From contig NC_088915.1 of NCBI RefSeq assembly GCF_963576675.1, positions 86,003,501-86,067,500 of the forward strand: a stretch of 64,000 bases of DNA, written 5' to 3'. The stretch's first letter is position 1. Every line of letters starts with the position of its first letter. Origin of the DNA: Euphorbia lathyris. Taxonomy: Eukaryota; Streptophyta; Magnoliopsida; Malpighiales; Euphorbiaceae. Made by a program: the position numbers and the translations under genes. Positions 23,601-36,011 of this stretch are shown piece after piece. A model generated the notes under the pieces. That model was not told the origin of the DNA. It was given only the letters and a program-made list of their open reading frames with translations, and made no database searches.

Positions 23601-24091
23601 AAAGCTGTTGCCGACAAACAATTCTTCAAGTTATAGAAGTCCTGACTTCCGGAACTTCCTCCACGCAAGTCCTGCACTTCCTGTGTGATGTGTTGCTTCC
23701 ACTCCTCTTCCTTAGCTTTCTCTTTCTCAAGCTGTTTTTGGACATAATCCTGATAATCCTCCTCATTCCCAAAGCGAGGGCCATCGTTCACCTCATTCTC
23801 AGCACGCTTACTACCACTCTTGTTGTCCTTCAGTGCTAACTCAGCTAGCTGGGCCAAGATTGCGGCCAGCTGATCATTGATATTGTTCACAGAATTTTCC
23901 AATTCAGCCACTTTCTCGTCGGTCGCAGACATATTGACGGAAGACTGAGTATACCCAGATGAAGATGATTCAGAAGCCACAACTACTGATTCGGAACTGT
24001 CTACTCGTAGCTGATCAAACTGTCTGACAAGCCGATTACTCTCGCGAAACCACAACCGCTTAATGATGACGTCTGCGCGAACGGTATCCAT
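20624..24091 (-). pseudogene. Tat-A gag-protease, copy 1, four capsid-like modules, broken
   Basis: Starts at ATG 24091 (MDTVRADVIIKRLW). A region likely to form a coiled coil (about residues 50-125) is followed by capsid-like module 1 (FDGTGDPTAHMNQY...EGAALTWFHALP), a zinc-knuckle-like CEFHSSYGHTIENC, and three more modules of the same pattern at about 22480-22258, 22207-21988 and 21925-21508. Protease follows, with the motif MVDDGSAINV near 20950. A TGA at 23222-23224 replaces the Arg codon seen in copy 2 (CGA-to-TGA, methyl-CpG type). The 3' end is cut by the deletion at 20623/20624. Function in an intact element: virion-like particle assembly, RNA packaging and processing. Confidence 0.88.
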
Positions 24092-25740
24092 TAGTATGTA
24101 TGCATGATTTTATATGCATGATTCGTGGTGTGTGCGTTTATTTATTTACGATTATAAGATAAGAAGAACAAACGTTAGTTCTATTTACACGTATCACAAC
24201 ATCTCTCTTCCACCCTTATTCCTCCACACACTCGTTGGTCCAGGTCTCTTTCCTAGGATTTTGGTTTGGGGCTCACATTGCGGTCCAAGGGACGCGTGAT
24301 GCCGTCGATTATTGCGGAAAAATAAATCATTCACCATACAACACAGTTCGTTTTTGACGCATCAGTGTTCAGTGACTAAGAAATCGACCAAGTTGGATTG
24401 TCCTTTCGGAATAACTCGTCTTTCGTCCTTTCGTGAGACGCATTAGTTCGGGTTTTGACTCCCTTTGAGCGCATCTCAGTTTTTAGACGTGGTACGAGTT
24501 ATTCTTCTAGTCCAATCGTTCGTTATTGTCAATGACTCGTTCCCTTTTGTTCGCGCTGGTTCGTGTCTCGATTTTTGGATTACAACGGGATCTTTTGGAT
24601 CTATCGAGAGACGTAACCACGTGTTTATTTAGTGATGGAATCACTTTTGGATTTTATTTTAGGGAACGGACTCATCGCGTAACGTGTTTATTCTTAGCGT
24701 CGAGGATCCGTTTGCTCATTTTAGCTACGTGAAAAGACGGCGAGTCTTATTTTGAGCGCACGGTAACCTTTCAGCTAGCAACAGTTCGTTGTTCTTCCCA
24801 ATCCACGGGATATATCATCTTAGTGTGGTTATAGAAAATCAACGTTTCGTTGAATCGCATGCTTATTCAAAGCGAGGATATCACCGTTCTCTTTTAGGCA
24901 CGAATTAAACAAACACGTACATCGGGCCATATTTCTTGCAGTTTTGGTAACGATCGAAATGATCGAGTCGTTAGTCAAAATCCGCAGTCTCGTCCATATG
25001 GCGCAATTATATGGTTTGACTTAATTCGGCTTCGTGATTTTAAACGGGGTATACACTCGTTCGAGGCACGTATTCAACGACATTGGTTTATTTTCTTTAA
25101 CTACGCTCGGGATTGACATATATCGTAAATTCGGAATGATTTTGGTCGTTTAGTTCATTTTTCGCTTTTCTTTTCTTAGTCACTTCTGCGGACACGTCCA
25201 TTTCTCTTTAAGAACGACACGGGGCATAACGTAAAAGCTCGTCTTTTATTCGGAAGGGACGGGCTACTCGTGCGAAACTTTTCACGTTACGACAGAGTCG
25301 TTCGAAACAGAAATGTTCTTCGTTTTCGTTTCGTTATGATCTCGTTTTATCCCAATTTATTTAAAGAATGTGAATAACGGCTACTGTTAATATAGACTTT
25401 TGAATCGAAGTATAACTATCCTCAACACCAAACCGATTCATACTAATACGTGCTTACGTCGTAACGCATTTCCTGAACATGTGCCTTCGTCGGGACACAG
25501 AAAGGGACAAGGCGGGCCGCACATGTTCATTCATACGAGATGACTAAGTCATCTTTAGTTTAAATCGTTTCGATGTTTTAGGGTAATTAGTATGTCGACT
25601 CAAGAGTATATATTAACGCATCATTTCATTTTCTTTACATACTTTAGGATTTAGACACGTATCATGGCGATTTGAAAACACGAACTGATTCATTTATCAC
25701 ATCAAAAATAGTAACGGGTAATCCTATGGAAACTTCTAAA
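24092..25740 (-). other. Tat-A leader, copy 1 (5' untranslated)
   Basis: Non-coding leader upstream of gag, about 97% identical by eye to 51468-53056 in copy 2. Short plus-strand frames here are shared by both copies but match nothing known. It stops abruptly at about 25740, where it joins LTR sequence. The last 230 bp of leader, the PBS and the first two thirds of the middle LTR are therefore missing. Confidence 0.8.
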
Positions 25741-26728
25741 TACCCGAACTACCTTTTTATCGGATCACGGTTCGTAGTGGGATATCAAAACGAGGTTTTT
25801 ATTTTAAAACAAAACCAAATGTTATTCAACACGAGACGAAAATTAAATAAATACGCAAAATTAAATAAAACGTGGTAAATAAATAAATAGCTAAATAAAT
25901 AAAATTATAACATAAAAATAAAGAAAGGAAAAGAAATAAATTAAATAAAATAAAATGAGTCTAGTCCTCGGATAATACCTTAAGTTCGGTATTGACGATT
26001 GAAGTCGGTTGATTCCACGAATCGTGCTTTCCCGGTATTTTTTTGTGTTTTTAGTAAAATCTTAACTTTTAGGAAATTCGGAATTTTTAGGAAAAAAAAT
26101 GTTTTTTCCCAAAAAAAAAGTCACTTCTCTCTCTAAAATGTTAGAGTGAGAAATTCCTCTCCCCAAAAATCCTCCTCTCCAAATGCATGGGGATCCGTGC
26201 CTTTTATAGGCATTGGATCCCCGGACGGAATGGGTGACGCCCGAGCAAGATCGGGCGTCGCCCAAAGGGGTTGGGCGGCCGCCCAACCTCTGTTGGGCTA
26301 TCGCCCAACATTCGTCGGGCGCGCGCCCAACGATCGTTGGGCGCGCGCCCGACGATCGTTGGGCGCGCGCCCGACGATCGTTGGGCGCGCGCCCCACCGA
26401 TGTTGGGCGCTCGCCCGACGATCGTTGGGCGTTCGCCCAACGGCTGCCGGGCGCGCTCGACCGACGCCTGTCGGGGCGCGTCTCGCGCCGTCGGGCGCAC
26501 ACGCCCTGTGGCTGTCGAGCGCGCGCTCCGCGCCGCCGGGCTCGTGCGTCCAACGGACGTCGAGCGCGCGCCACTCGCAGTCTGCCGCTAAGCACTCGCA
26601 CTACGCATATCACAACAGCGACCCATTGTAACTTATTTATTTTATTTTTTTCGAAACTTCCGGAATCAATCGCTTCAACCGTCTTGTTTTCAGGTTTTCG
26701 TCACAGGTCCTCCGACTCGGTGTCTACA
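25741..26728 (-). repeat. Truncated middle LTR of the Tat-A dimer
   Basis: Corresponds to 55212-56275 of the right LTR and ends in the same GGTGTCTACA. Its other end is missing: the leader at 25740 (ACTTCTAAA) runs directly into TACCCGAACTACC. It keeps the TATA box (26201-26208) and an 8-unit palindrome array at 26270-26442. It lacks the block of degenerate GC-rich units around 13340-13440 of the left LTR. Confidence 0.9.
26270..26442. repeat. GTTGGGCG-NN-CGCCCAAC palindrome array, 8 units (middle LTR)
   Basis: Eight units, but the inner units differ from the left LTR: three consecutive GGGCGCGCGCCC types with GATC spacers replace the GGCC/GATC-centred units. The flanking first and last units are conserved, so change has occurred inside the array. 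Confidence 0.88.
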
Positions 26729-28103
26729 TCTGTATTTTCTCACTGGAGCTAGTGTCCTGGAGGTTCGATCTGGGTGTCGCGGAGAGACCGACGGTGGCAC
26801 AGCTCCTGGATTGGATCGATTCGCGGACGTTGGGACAGGTAGATATCTTCTAGTCGTGCTAGATTCTTGTTTGATTGGATCTGACTTTTTCTTTGTGTTT
26901 TTAGATCAAGTTTAGGTGGGACGACCTTGACTTCGCTCCCGACTATGCGTACGTGACTTTGATCCAGGAGCAGCAGTGCGTGCTCACCGGCCCTTGCGTG
27001 CGGGCCTGGTACTTAGGCGACCGGGGCATCACCGGGATTAGAGCGTCGCACTGGTCCCCGGGCGAGATCCCCGTTTCCATGTTCGCGGTGCGGACCATGC
27101 CCTTGTCGGTTATCCGTCAGGACTTGACCCGTCGGTTCGTGGGTAGAGAGGTGTGGGTTCACGCCGGTGGCCGTGATCTTTACCTATCGACTTTGTTGAG
27201 CGCGAGGGATGCCCCAGCGGTGGTGATGGATGTGGATCCCGTGGCAGACGTGTTTTCGCGGGAGGCTGTCGCGGCAGTCTTCGGTCAGGAGGAGGTCCCG
27301 GTGAGTGGTTCAGCCTATTTACCTTTATTCACGAGATAGCTAGCGGTATTTATTGTGTTTTCATTTGCAGGAGGGGTCCTGGAGGAGTGCTCATTTGTCA
27401 GACTTCTTCGATGGCGCTCGGGCTCAGACATCTGCGAGCGAGCCCCCCTACTATGTCGGCGAGTCCTCCAGCGCTGCCCGACCGGAGAGATTCTCTTTGG
27501 ATGTGCCCGTTCCGGACTACGGGAGAGATTTCGTGACCCTTTGCTATGATGAGTCCGGGGTAGCCTACGCGGGTGTCGAGATGGCTCCTCCCGTCTTCAC
27601 ATCGAGGGTACCATTTGACCCTTCTGACGCTTCTCAGACTACGAGAGAGACTTGTACTGACTACGTGGGGCTGTCCGGTTACCTCAGAGACCGCCTCAGC
27701 TTGCGCTGTGCCGACCACCTGGTATGTATCATTGCCTTATTTTAGTGTAGTGGAATGCATGCATGTATGTATGATTTCTGTTCTTGCCTATGCTGCTTTT
27801 TTTTTTTTTTCACATCTGTTTTTCTTCTTTTTTTTGTTCCCTTTTTAGAGCGATCTTCACGCCCATGAGCGGAGACGGAGTGAGTCGGTGCGGGAGGCCG
27901 ATGCCAGGGTTGGCCAGGTGTACCAAGAGCGGAACGACCACTGGTCGGAGGTGATGCGGAGGGAGACTGAGGGTCGCCTTGCTGTCGAGGAGAGAGCACG
28001 AGTCGCCGAGGAGAGACTCCGAGTTGCCGAGGAGGCCTTATCTGCAGAGCGGGCGTCACGCTTGAGGGATTTTGAGGACTACTGGGATATCCCTCCTTAT
28101 TAG
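26729..28103 (+). pseudogene. Antisense PMD gene, Tat-A copy 2, 3' part (exons 3'-6)
   Basis: Exons lie at about 26765-26838 (end of exon 3), 26905-27300, 27371-27721 and 27849-28103, with conserved GT/AG borders. Exons 4-6 are open and lack the stop found in copy 1. The 5' part is gone: directly after the middle LTR, 26729-26770 matches upstream DNA of the third copy (61411-61450) and then jumps into exon 3, so exons 1 and 2 are deleted. The C-terminal exon (SDLHAHERRRSESVREADAR...) is charged and likely coiled coil, and is five codons shorter than in copy 1. Confidence 0.85.
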
Positions 28104-28549
28104 GCTTTATGGCTTTGTAGTAGTTTTTTTATTAGGATTACCCCGATGTATATCTGATGTATAGGGAGCGGGGTGGATAGCATGTAGGCTTTTTATTGTG
28201 AAAAGTAAGGTAGGAAATGTATAACTCATGATTCATATTACCATGCATTCAGTAGATTATGATGATTCCAATCATTCTCGTCAAATATATTCATGCCTTT
28301 ATTTATTTACAAACAACAGAAATACTTAGCCTCTTATATATTGTTTTTGTAATTGCTCAAGTTATAACTACTGTTACTAGGACCCGCCTTTCGGTTTTCG
28401 GATCCCGATGATTTTTCTCCTTTCCTTTTACTATCCCGGAATTTTCAAATGAGTGCCCTTTCGGGTTTTCACCCACTGGGATGTCCCTCATTGTTGCATA
28501 GGCCGCCCTTTACGGGTTTTCAACCTATCGGGAATTTTTCTTTTTTTTT
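28104..28549. other. Tail-to-tail spacer between PMD gene and pol, copy 2
   Basis: Homologous to 16620-16980, with an extra segment at about 28460-28555 (a near-duplicate 'cgggttttcacc / cgggttttcaacc' and a T run). Non-coding. Confidence 0.5.
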
Positions 28550-31500
28550 TTACGAAAAGTATTTCTTAAGCCTATCCAGGTTGGTAGGTTCGGAGAATTC
28601 CATGCCGTCCATAGCAGTTAACTTCACCGCTCCTTTGCTTAGTATCTTCTTCACGAAGAATAGCCCTTCCCAGTTAGGCTTAAACTTGCCCCTAGGGTCG
28701 GTGTGCGTCACACGGATCTGTTTCAGCACCATGTCCCCCTATTTGATAGGGCTGGCCTTGACCTTTTTGTTGAAGGCTCGGGCCATCCTTCTCTGATATA
28801 GCTGCACATGGTAAAGGGCTTCCATCCTTTTCTCGTCAACCAAAGCCAACTGCTCATATCGCTTCTTCACCCATTCCGTCTCGGGAATCTCTGCTTCCAC
28901 TGCGATTCTCAACGATCGCTTTTCGATCTCAATCGGGAGGACTGCTTCTGTTCCGTATACCAAGGAGAATGGTGTTGCCCCAGTTGAGGTTCTAACTGTC
29001 GTGCGATAAGCCCATAACGCGAGTGGGAGCTGCTCATGCCAATTCCGATGTGATTCCACCGTTTTTATGAGAATTCTCTTAAGGTTCTTATTAGCTGCTT
29101 CTACTGCCCCATTAGCTTGTGGACGGTACGGAGAAGACCTGTGATGTTCAATGCCATATTCTCGGAAGAGACTTCTTACTTCCCCCTGAAACTGGACCCC
29201 GTTATCCGTAATAATGTGATGAGGTACTCCAAACCTGGTGATCAAGTGTTTCTCAATGAACTTCCTCATCTGCTTGGATCCCAATTTGCTAAACGACTCT
29301 GCCTCTACCCACTTGGTGAAGTAATCGATGGCGACTGCAATAAACTTGTGCCCATTCGAAGCATTAGGCCTTACCTCACCAATGATATCAATGCCCCAGG
29401 CCGCAAATGGCCAAATAGGTGCTAACACATGTAATTCCATGGCTGGAAGGTGACTACAATCTCCGTGGATTTGACAATCGTGGCATTTCTTTGCATATTC
29501 GTTACAATCTCTTTCCATGGTGAGCCAATAGAAGCCTTGCCTGATGATTTTCTTTGCTAACGCCGCTCCTCCCATGTGGGCCCCGCAAATTCCTGAGTGT
29601 ACCGATTCCATTGCCTCGCGGGCTTCTCCCGCATCCAAGCACCTCAGTTGTAACCCATCGGTGTGCCTTTTATAAAGCAAATCGTTGTGGATGACGAACT
29701 GCTGAGCTAACCTTCTAATCACATCTTGATCTCTAAGTTCCGACTCTGCCGGGTATGTTCCCCTCTTCATGAAGTTCACGATATCGAAATACCACGGTTT
29801 TTCATCTGCCCCTAACAGCATTACGTCTTCGTAGCATGGTTTGTGAGATCTCCTCAATACCAACGGTTTCGAGGCAAGGTTCTGGGGGTTGTCCCAAACT
29901 GACACTAAAGTGGCCAAAGCGTCCGCAGCCTGGTTCCGTGCTCGAGGGATATGATAAAAACGACATTCCTTGAACCTTTGTGCCAACCCTTCTAGCTGGT
30001 CTAGGTATAGACGTAGCCTTTCTTCCCTCACTTCCCAGTTTCCCTGTGCCTGTTCGATGATCAGCTTCGAGTCGCCCCAAATTTCAACATATGATGCCCC
30101 CAGTGCTGCTAGTGATTCCAACCCATAGTTGCATGCTTCGTATTCGGCCATATTGTTGGTGAGAGGGAAGGATAACTTCTTTGCCATCGGGATCCTTTCT
30201 CCCTCTGGTGAGATAAGTAATACCCCTACTCCGGCTCCATTCGGATTAACTGCTCCATCAAAGAACATTTTCCATGGTATAACTTCTATTGCGTTCAAGT
30301 GCTCATCGGGGAAATCATAGTTTATCTCTTCTTCTTCTGCGCTCAGGGGTTGGTTGGCCAGAAATTCTGCTACGGCCCTCCCCTTGATAACCTTCTTCGT
30401 TACGTATTCAATATCAAACTCGGACAAAAGCAACAACCATCGGGCTAGCTTCCCTGTTAGAGACGGAGTTCGGTACAGATACTTCACGGGGTCCATCCGG
30501 GAAATAATGATCACTTTGTAAGATTGAAAATAGTTTCGTAGTTTCTTTGTTAGCCATACTACTGCTATGCACGTCTTTTCGATCATGTTATACTTAAGCT
30601 CGTACTCCAGGAACTTCTTACTCAGATAATATACCGCGTGCTCCACGCCCGTGTCCCCTTCCTGGGCCAGCATTGCCCCAATGGATCGCTCCTCGATTGC
30701 CACATAGAGGAGCAGCGATTTTCCCAGTTTAGGCGGTCTCAGAATTGGCGGATTAGACAAGTAATCTCGGACCTTCTCTAAGGCCTGCTGACACTTATCA
30801 TTCCAAATCGTGGGTTGATCTTTCCGTAGCAACTTAAAGATCGGCTCGCAGATTGCAGTGAGTCTTGCTATTAACCGGCTGATATACTGAACCTGCCCCA
30901 GAAACCCTCTCACTTCTTTCTCATTCTTTGGTGCCGGCATTTCTCGTATGGCCTTCACTTTGTTGGGATCTACCTCAATTCCCTTGTTTCCGATTATATA
31001 GCCTAAGATTTTCCCCGATGAAACGCCGAAGAAGCACTTCTTCGGGTTTAACCTTAGCTTGAATTCTGCAATTCGGGCCAAAAACTTCTCGAGTGCAGCA
31101 AAATGCCCCTCTCTCGTCTCTGATTTGACCATCATGTCATCCACATAAACTTCCACCTCCTTGTGTATCATATCATGGAACAGTGCTGTAGCCATTCGCT
31201 GGTAAGTTGCCCCGGCATTCTTCAAACCAAACGGCATCACCCTGTAGCAGTATGTTCCCCACTCAGTTGTGAACGAAGTTTTTGCTTTGTGTTTCTCAGC
31301 CATCTGAACTTGCATGTAGCCCATGAAACCATCCACATTCGTGTGTAAGACGCTCGATGCTGCACTATCGATCAATACGTCAATATGAGGCAATGAGAAC
31401 TCATCTTTCGGGCATGCTTTGTTAAGATCTCTATAATCGACGCACATTCTCACTTTGCCGTCCTTCTTCGCGATGGGCACTACATTTGCGACCCAAGGGG

Positions 31501-32362
31501 GATAGTCGATTACTTCGATGAACCCTGCTTTTAACTGCTTCTTCACTTCTTCTCTGATCTTATCTGCCCATTCCGGTCTCATGCGTCGGAGTTTCTGTTT
31601 CACGGGCTTAGCATCGGGGTATGTCGGAATACGGTGAGTTACGATTGATCGATCGATTCCTGGCATGTCTTCGTACGTCCAAGCAAACACTATTTCGTAT
31701 TTTTTTATTATTCTCTCAAATTCTTTCCTCTCTTCAATAGTTAATTCTTGAGCAATTTGTATAAGTTTAGGATTTTCATCCGTGCCAAGATTGAAAGTTG
31801 ACATTTCTATTGCATTGATTTCAAATGTAGGCATGTTATATGAATGAGAATGCATGGAATGATCATGATCAACATCAAGCAAGTAAGCAAAATCAGAATT
31901 CATTTCATTGATAGTATTGGCGAGTACATCATCTGATTCAAATAAAGCCGTAATACAATTTTCATCATCAGGGTTCTCGGGTTTCTCATAAGCTTTGGAG
32001 GTACTGGGCTCGTCCACCGCTCCCACAGAGGCCTCAATAGTAATGACCTGCTCCTCGGCATTCAAATCTAACATCATAATCTCCTCGACAACGCAACTTG
32101 CCTTTCCTTTGCCCCAGTCAATAACATCATTGAAGATCTTAAAACCTGGCAGAATCTTTCCTTCGGTGCTAGTCCATGACTCGGGAGTCCCCGAATAAAC
32201 CTTTCCGTGCCCCTCGTTCATAAAAGACTTCCTTAGGCCCACCTTTCCTTCACCACTTGCGTTGGACGGACCTCCCTGTTCATATCCCAAACCCCTTCGG
32301 GTTTTCTGACTCTTGAAATCCGGAAATTCTGGCAACCCTTGATGGTGTGCTCCCAAGCCCAT
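28550..32362 (-). pseudogene. Tat-A pol, copy 2 (RT-RNase H-aRNase H-integrase), nearly open
   Basis: An open frame of 1207 codons (32362-28739) holds, in order, a glycine-rich GLGAHHQGLPEF segment like the G-patch-like motif of Tat polyproteins, RT with YVDDMMVKS (near 31140), RNase H, archaeal-type RNase H (MFFDGAVNPNGAGVGV, NNMAEYEA, GDSKLII) and integrase (HHCC finger and D-D-E core). A TAG at 28739-28741 interrupts the C-terminal tail, which continues in frame to 28550 and ends differently from copy 1. Gag-protease lies in another frame; the overlap with it at 32233-32362 coincides with a five-C run (32375-32379 on plus) where one base appears lost. Confidence 0.92.
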
Positions 32363-35300
32363 ACGGGGATGAAACCCCCTTTCATCATTTTCACCACATC
32401 GGAGGTCATGCTAGACTCGTAGATCCCAGAAACTTGGAATCCGGAGAACAGTTGAGGCTCAATTCCCAATGCTGCCACCGAGCTCAATTTCTCAGCTCTA
32501 ATTGTCACTATCTCCTCCCCGAAGGGGAACTTGATCATCTGATGGAGCGTGGAGGGCACACCTCCCAACTTGTGGAACCATGGGTGTCCCAACAATACAG
32601 CAAAGGTTACCGGGATATCCAGCACCGTGAACTCAGTTTCTTCTTCATGCGGCCCCACTTTCAACTTGGCCTTAAAGACTCCTTCAATATGCCTACGGCT
32701 ATCATCATAAGCCCTAATCACAGTTTCCGAGGCTGTCAAGTCTCCTCTTTCCACTCCCAACTTAGACAAGAGTTTCAACGGGCAGACATTAATAGCCGAT
32801 CCATCATCGACCATCACACAGCTAGTCTTCTTCCCGTTGATTTCCGCTCGGATGTACAAAAGCTTATTGTGAGCCTTCCCCTCTTCTGGGAGATCCTCGT
32901 CGATAAACGTGATTTCAGTTTTCTTTCGAGCCATGATTGCCCCTACTAGTGCTGCCGGTTCGGTATCGGTACTAATAACCAAATTCTGCAGCTCTTTCAT
33001 CAGGTTCTCACGATGGTACTTGGAATGGCATAAAACTTCCCACACCGTGGACTTAGCTTGTGTCTTCTCGAATTGCTCAAGAACTTGGTCATCGGACTTA
33101 GGAGCCGACCCTTCCCCTATCTCAGTCTCAACCGTAGGTGCCTTTCCCTCGGCCACTCGACCTGATCTTGTCATGGCGGCGATTTCTGGCTCATCATCTG
33201 ATTCATCCCAAATATTGATAGGAATCCTCCGATTAGCATCTTTCTCGTCCGAGGAACTTTCCCAAATATCCACAATCATTAAATCCATAACGTGAGGAAC
33301 GTTCGGATTCAAATAAAAAGGATCCGCTGATCCATATAAAGCCCAACCTATCAGATCATTGTAATCTCGGAGGGACACTCTGCTCATCCTTTTAGCTGCC
33401 AATGGAATAGCTCCTCTCTGTATGCACATAAGCTGCAGCTTATCACTCATTGTTTCGTGACACTGCTCATACCGGTGCCTCCACCTCCTAGCATAATCCA
33501 CGAATGGTTCCTCGGGGAATTGCCTGATCCTATCCAGATCTTCCAGAGATCCCGTCCATGGAACATACATCTCATATCTCACCACAAAAACACTCCTAAG
33601 CGGTATCCAATGACCCATTTCCTCCTCTGATAGGCCTTGGTGCCACAACAAGGCTTCTCCCATTAAAGTTTCCGGGAAATGTTCATGTAATTCACATGGC
33701 GGGAATCCGGCGTCGTACATATGGTTGCGGAATAACCTCGCATGCTCAACAGGATCCTGGTATCCACCATACCTAGGCATTGCCAACACTGCCTCGGGCG
33801 TTTCATAAGAGGGGGAGTCCGGGGTTTGATCCGCCAACATCCATACCGTATACTCTTTGATAAACCTCTTCGTCATTCCCACCCAATCGGTCTTAACATA
33901 CATCGGAAGTGACATATACCACATCAACGGCTCACCCATCAATGAATTACAGAACAAGCTGGTGATCTCTTCTTCCTTAAAACCCAAGGGCGCCATGGCC
34001 GACAAGTAGAAATGAAGGTGTTCCATCGGATCTTTGTTGCCATTATACTTACTGACCCTCGGTAGCGGACGCTTGATAGGTCCGATCTGCATCGCAAAGC
34101 GCTCTGCAGTCCTGTCCTCAGCTCTTTGATACTTTTCTAGAAATAGATCTGACAATTGATCCCAATCATACTTGCAAGAGTCGGGTAATGAGTGAAACCA
34201 CCCCAAAGGCTCGCCTATCAGCGAATGATGGAACCACTGAGCAATCTCATCCACCCCGAAGGATTCAACAAACATATCGCGTATATATTCACGCAAGTGC
34301 ACCTCGGGATTTCCCCCTCCACTAAACAGACCCAAATTAGGCACAATAGTTCGAGATGACCCTTCTCCGGTCTCTTTGGCACTATCTTCATCATACGGTG
34401 CTCCACCATCCAATCTCTCTCCCATCGGTTCATCCTCTTGTTCCTCGCCAAGGAAGGACACATATAGACCATTTCCTACATTGTTCCTTTCGTCGGAATC
34501 CAGCAACTCCTCTACGTTCTCCTCGAAGGATTCCATCACTACGCATTCTGTCAAACCAACTCCGATCATGCTCACCCTATGATTAGGGAATGGATTACGC
34601 CTAGTGGAAGGGTTCACTGACGAAGGATCAGCTATCTTTTTCTCCTCGATTAAATCTTGGATTTCGTGTTTCAGCCTCTCACAATCCTCAATTGTATGCC
34701 TATAACTGCTGTGGAACTCACAATACCCTCTAGCCTGTATCCGCGGAGTAGGTGGAGCTTTATTATAAGGGGTAAGGGCTTTCAACAATCCCTTTTTCTG
34801 CAAACGTTCAAAAACTTTTGCGTAAGTCTGATCAAACTTGGCGAACCGCCTCTTTTCGATAGCATTAAGATCAAGCACTTTTACTGCAGCAATGTCTCTA
34901 CTCGCACTTGGCCCTCCGAGACTATATCCAGACTTCGTCCACTTGGTATATGCTTTCTTCGGCTCTCCATCCCCCTCAACGGTCAAGGCACAGCTATACA
35001 TCTGATTGAAATCGGTAAAAGGCATACACCGCAACTCATTCTTAATATACGGCAATGTGTTACCGACTACCATTCGGATCTGATCCTGCTCAAGCGGCTT
35101 TTGTTTCATAACCGCGGCCTTGGCCCTCCATCTCCTTACAAAATCGGAAAATGACTCCCCAGTCCGCTGCTTAGTGCTCTCTAGCTCTTTCAAAGTGACC
35201 TCAAGCATGGTATTGAAGCTATACTGAGCGATGAATGACTTCGCTAATTCCTTCCAATCCCTCTTCGTTACCATCGGCAATGCATGAAACCATGTGAGGG

Positions 35301-35942
35301 CAGCCCCTCTAGGTAAGTGTTAAACAGTCCCAGGACTTGATCCTCAGTCAGGATCGTGTGCTTCATTACAGCGACATACTGATTCATGTGGGCAGTGGGA
35401 TCCCCAGTTCCATCGAACTTTTTCATGTCAGGGAGCCGGAATTTCAAAGGCAAAGCCGTTGCCGATAAACAATTCTTCAAGTTATAAAAGTCCTGACTCC
35501 CGGAACTTCCCCCACGTAGATCCTGCACCTCCTGCGTGATGTGTTGTTTCCACTCCTCTTCCTTAGCTTTCTCTTTCTCAAGCTGTTCTCGAATATAATC
35601 CTGATAATCATCCTCGTTCCCAAAGCGAGGGCCATCATTCACCTCATTCTCAGCGTGTTTACTGCCACTTTTGTCATCTCTCATGGCCAGCTTAGCTAAC
35701 TGGGCCGCTATCACCGCTAATTGCTCATTAATGTTGTTCACAGAGTTTTCCAATCCGGCCACTTTTTCATCGGTCGCAGACATACTGGCTGAAAACTGAG
35801 TATACTCGGACGAAGATGATTCCGAAGCCACAACTGCCGATTCAGAACTGTCAATCTGTAATTGGTCAAACTGCCTAACTAGCCGACTGCTCTCTCGGTA
35901 CCACAATCGCTTAATGATGACGTCTGCGCGAACGGTATCCAT
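32233..35942 (-). pseudogene. Tat-A gag-protease, copy 2, four capsid-like modules, two frameshifts
   Basis: Gag starts at ATG 35942. A single-base loss near 35305 (CCCC against CCCCC in copy 1) shifts the frame inside module 1; the frame resumes at 35280 and stays open for 1015 codons to 32233. In that second frame the zinc-knuckle-like CEFHSSYRHTIEDC is at about residues 187-200. Modules 2, 3 and 4 are at about residues 317-390, 408-480 and 502-640, each with [F/Y]xGxxxPxxH and a GEPLxW or GEALLW core. Protease (MVDDGSAINV) is at about 823-832. The 3' end leaves frame just before the G-patch-like segment. Copy 2 keeps the Arg codon that is a stop in copy 1. Confidence 0.9.
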
Positions 35943-36011
35943 TAGTATGTATGCATGATTTTATATGCATGATTCATGGTGTGTGCGTTTATTTATTTAC
36001 GGATATATAAG
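35943..36011 (-). other. Tat-A copy 2 leader, part next to gag
   Basis: Matches 24092-24160 of copy 1 and continues at 51468 after the Tat-B insertion. The last five bases (36007-36011, ATAAG) are the TSD of that insertion. Confidence 0.9.

Noticed and set aside
24526..24732. Conserved 68-codon plus frame in the Tat-A leader (also 51839-52045)
   Set aside because: The two leaders are about 97% identical overall, so sharing a short frame is not evidence of coding. No domain or selection signal was visible.
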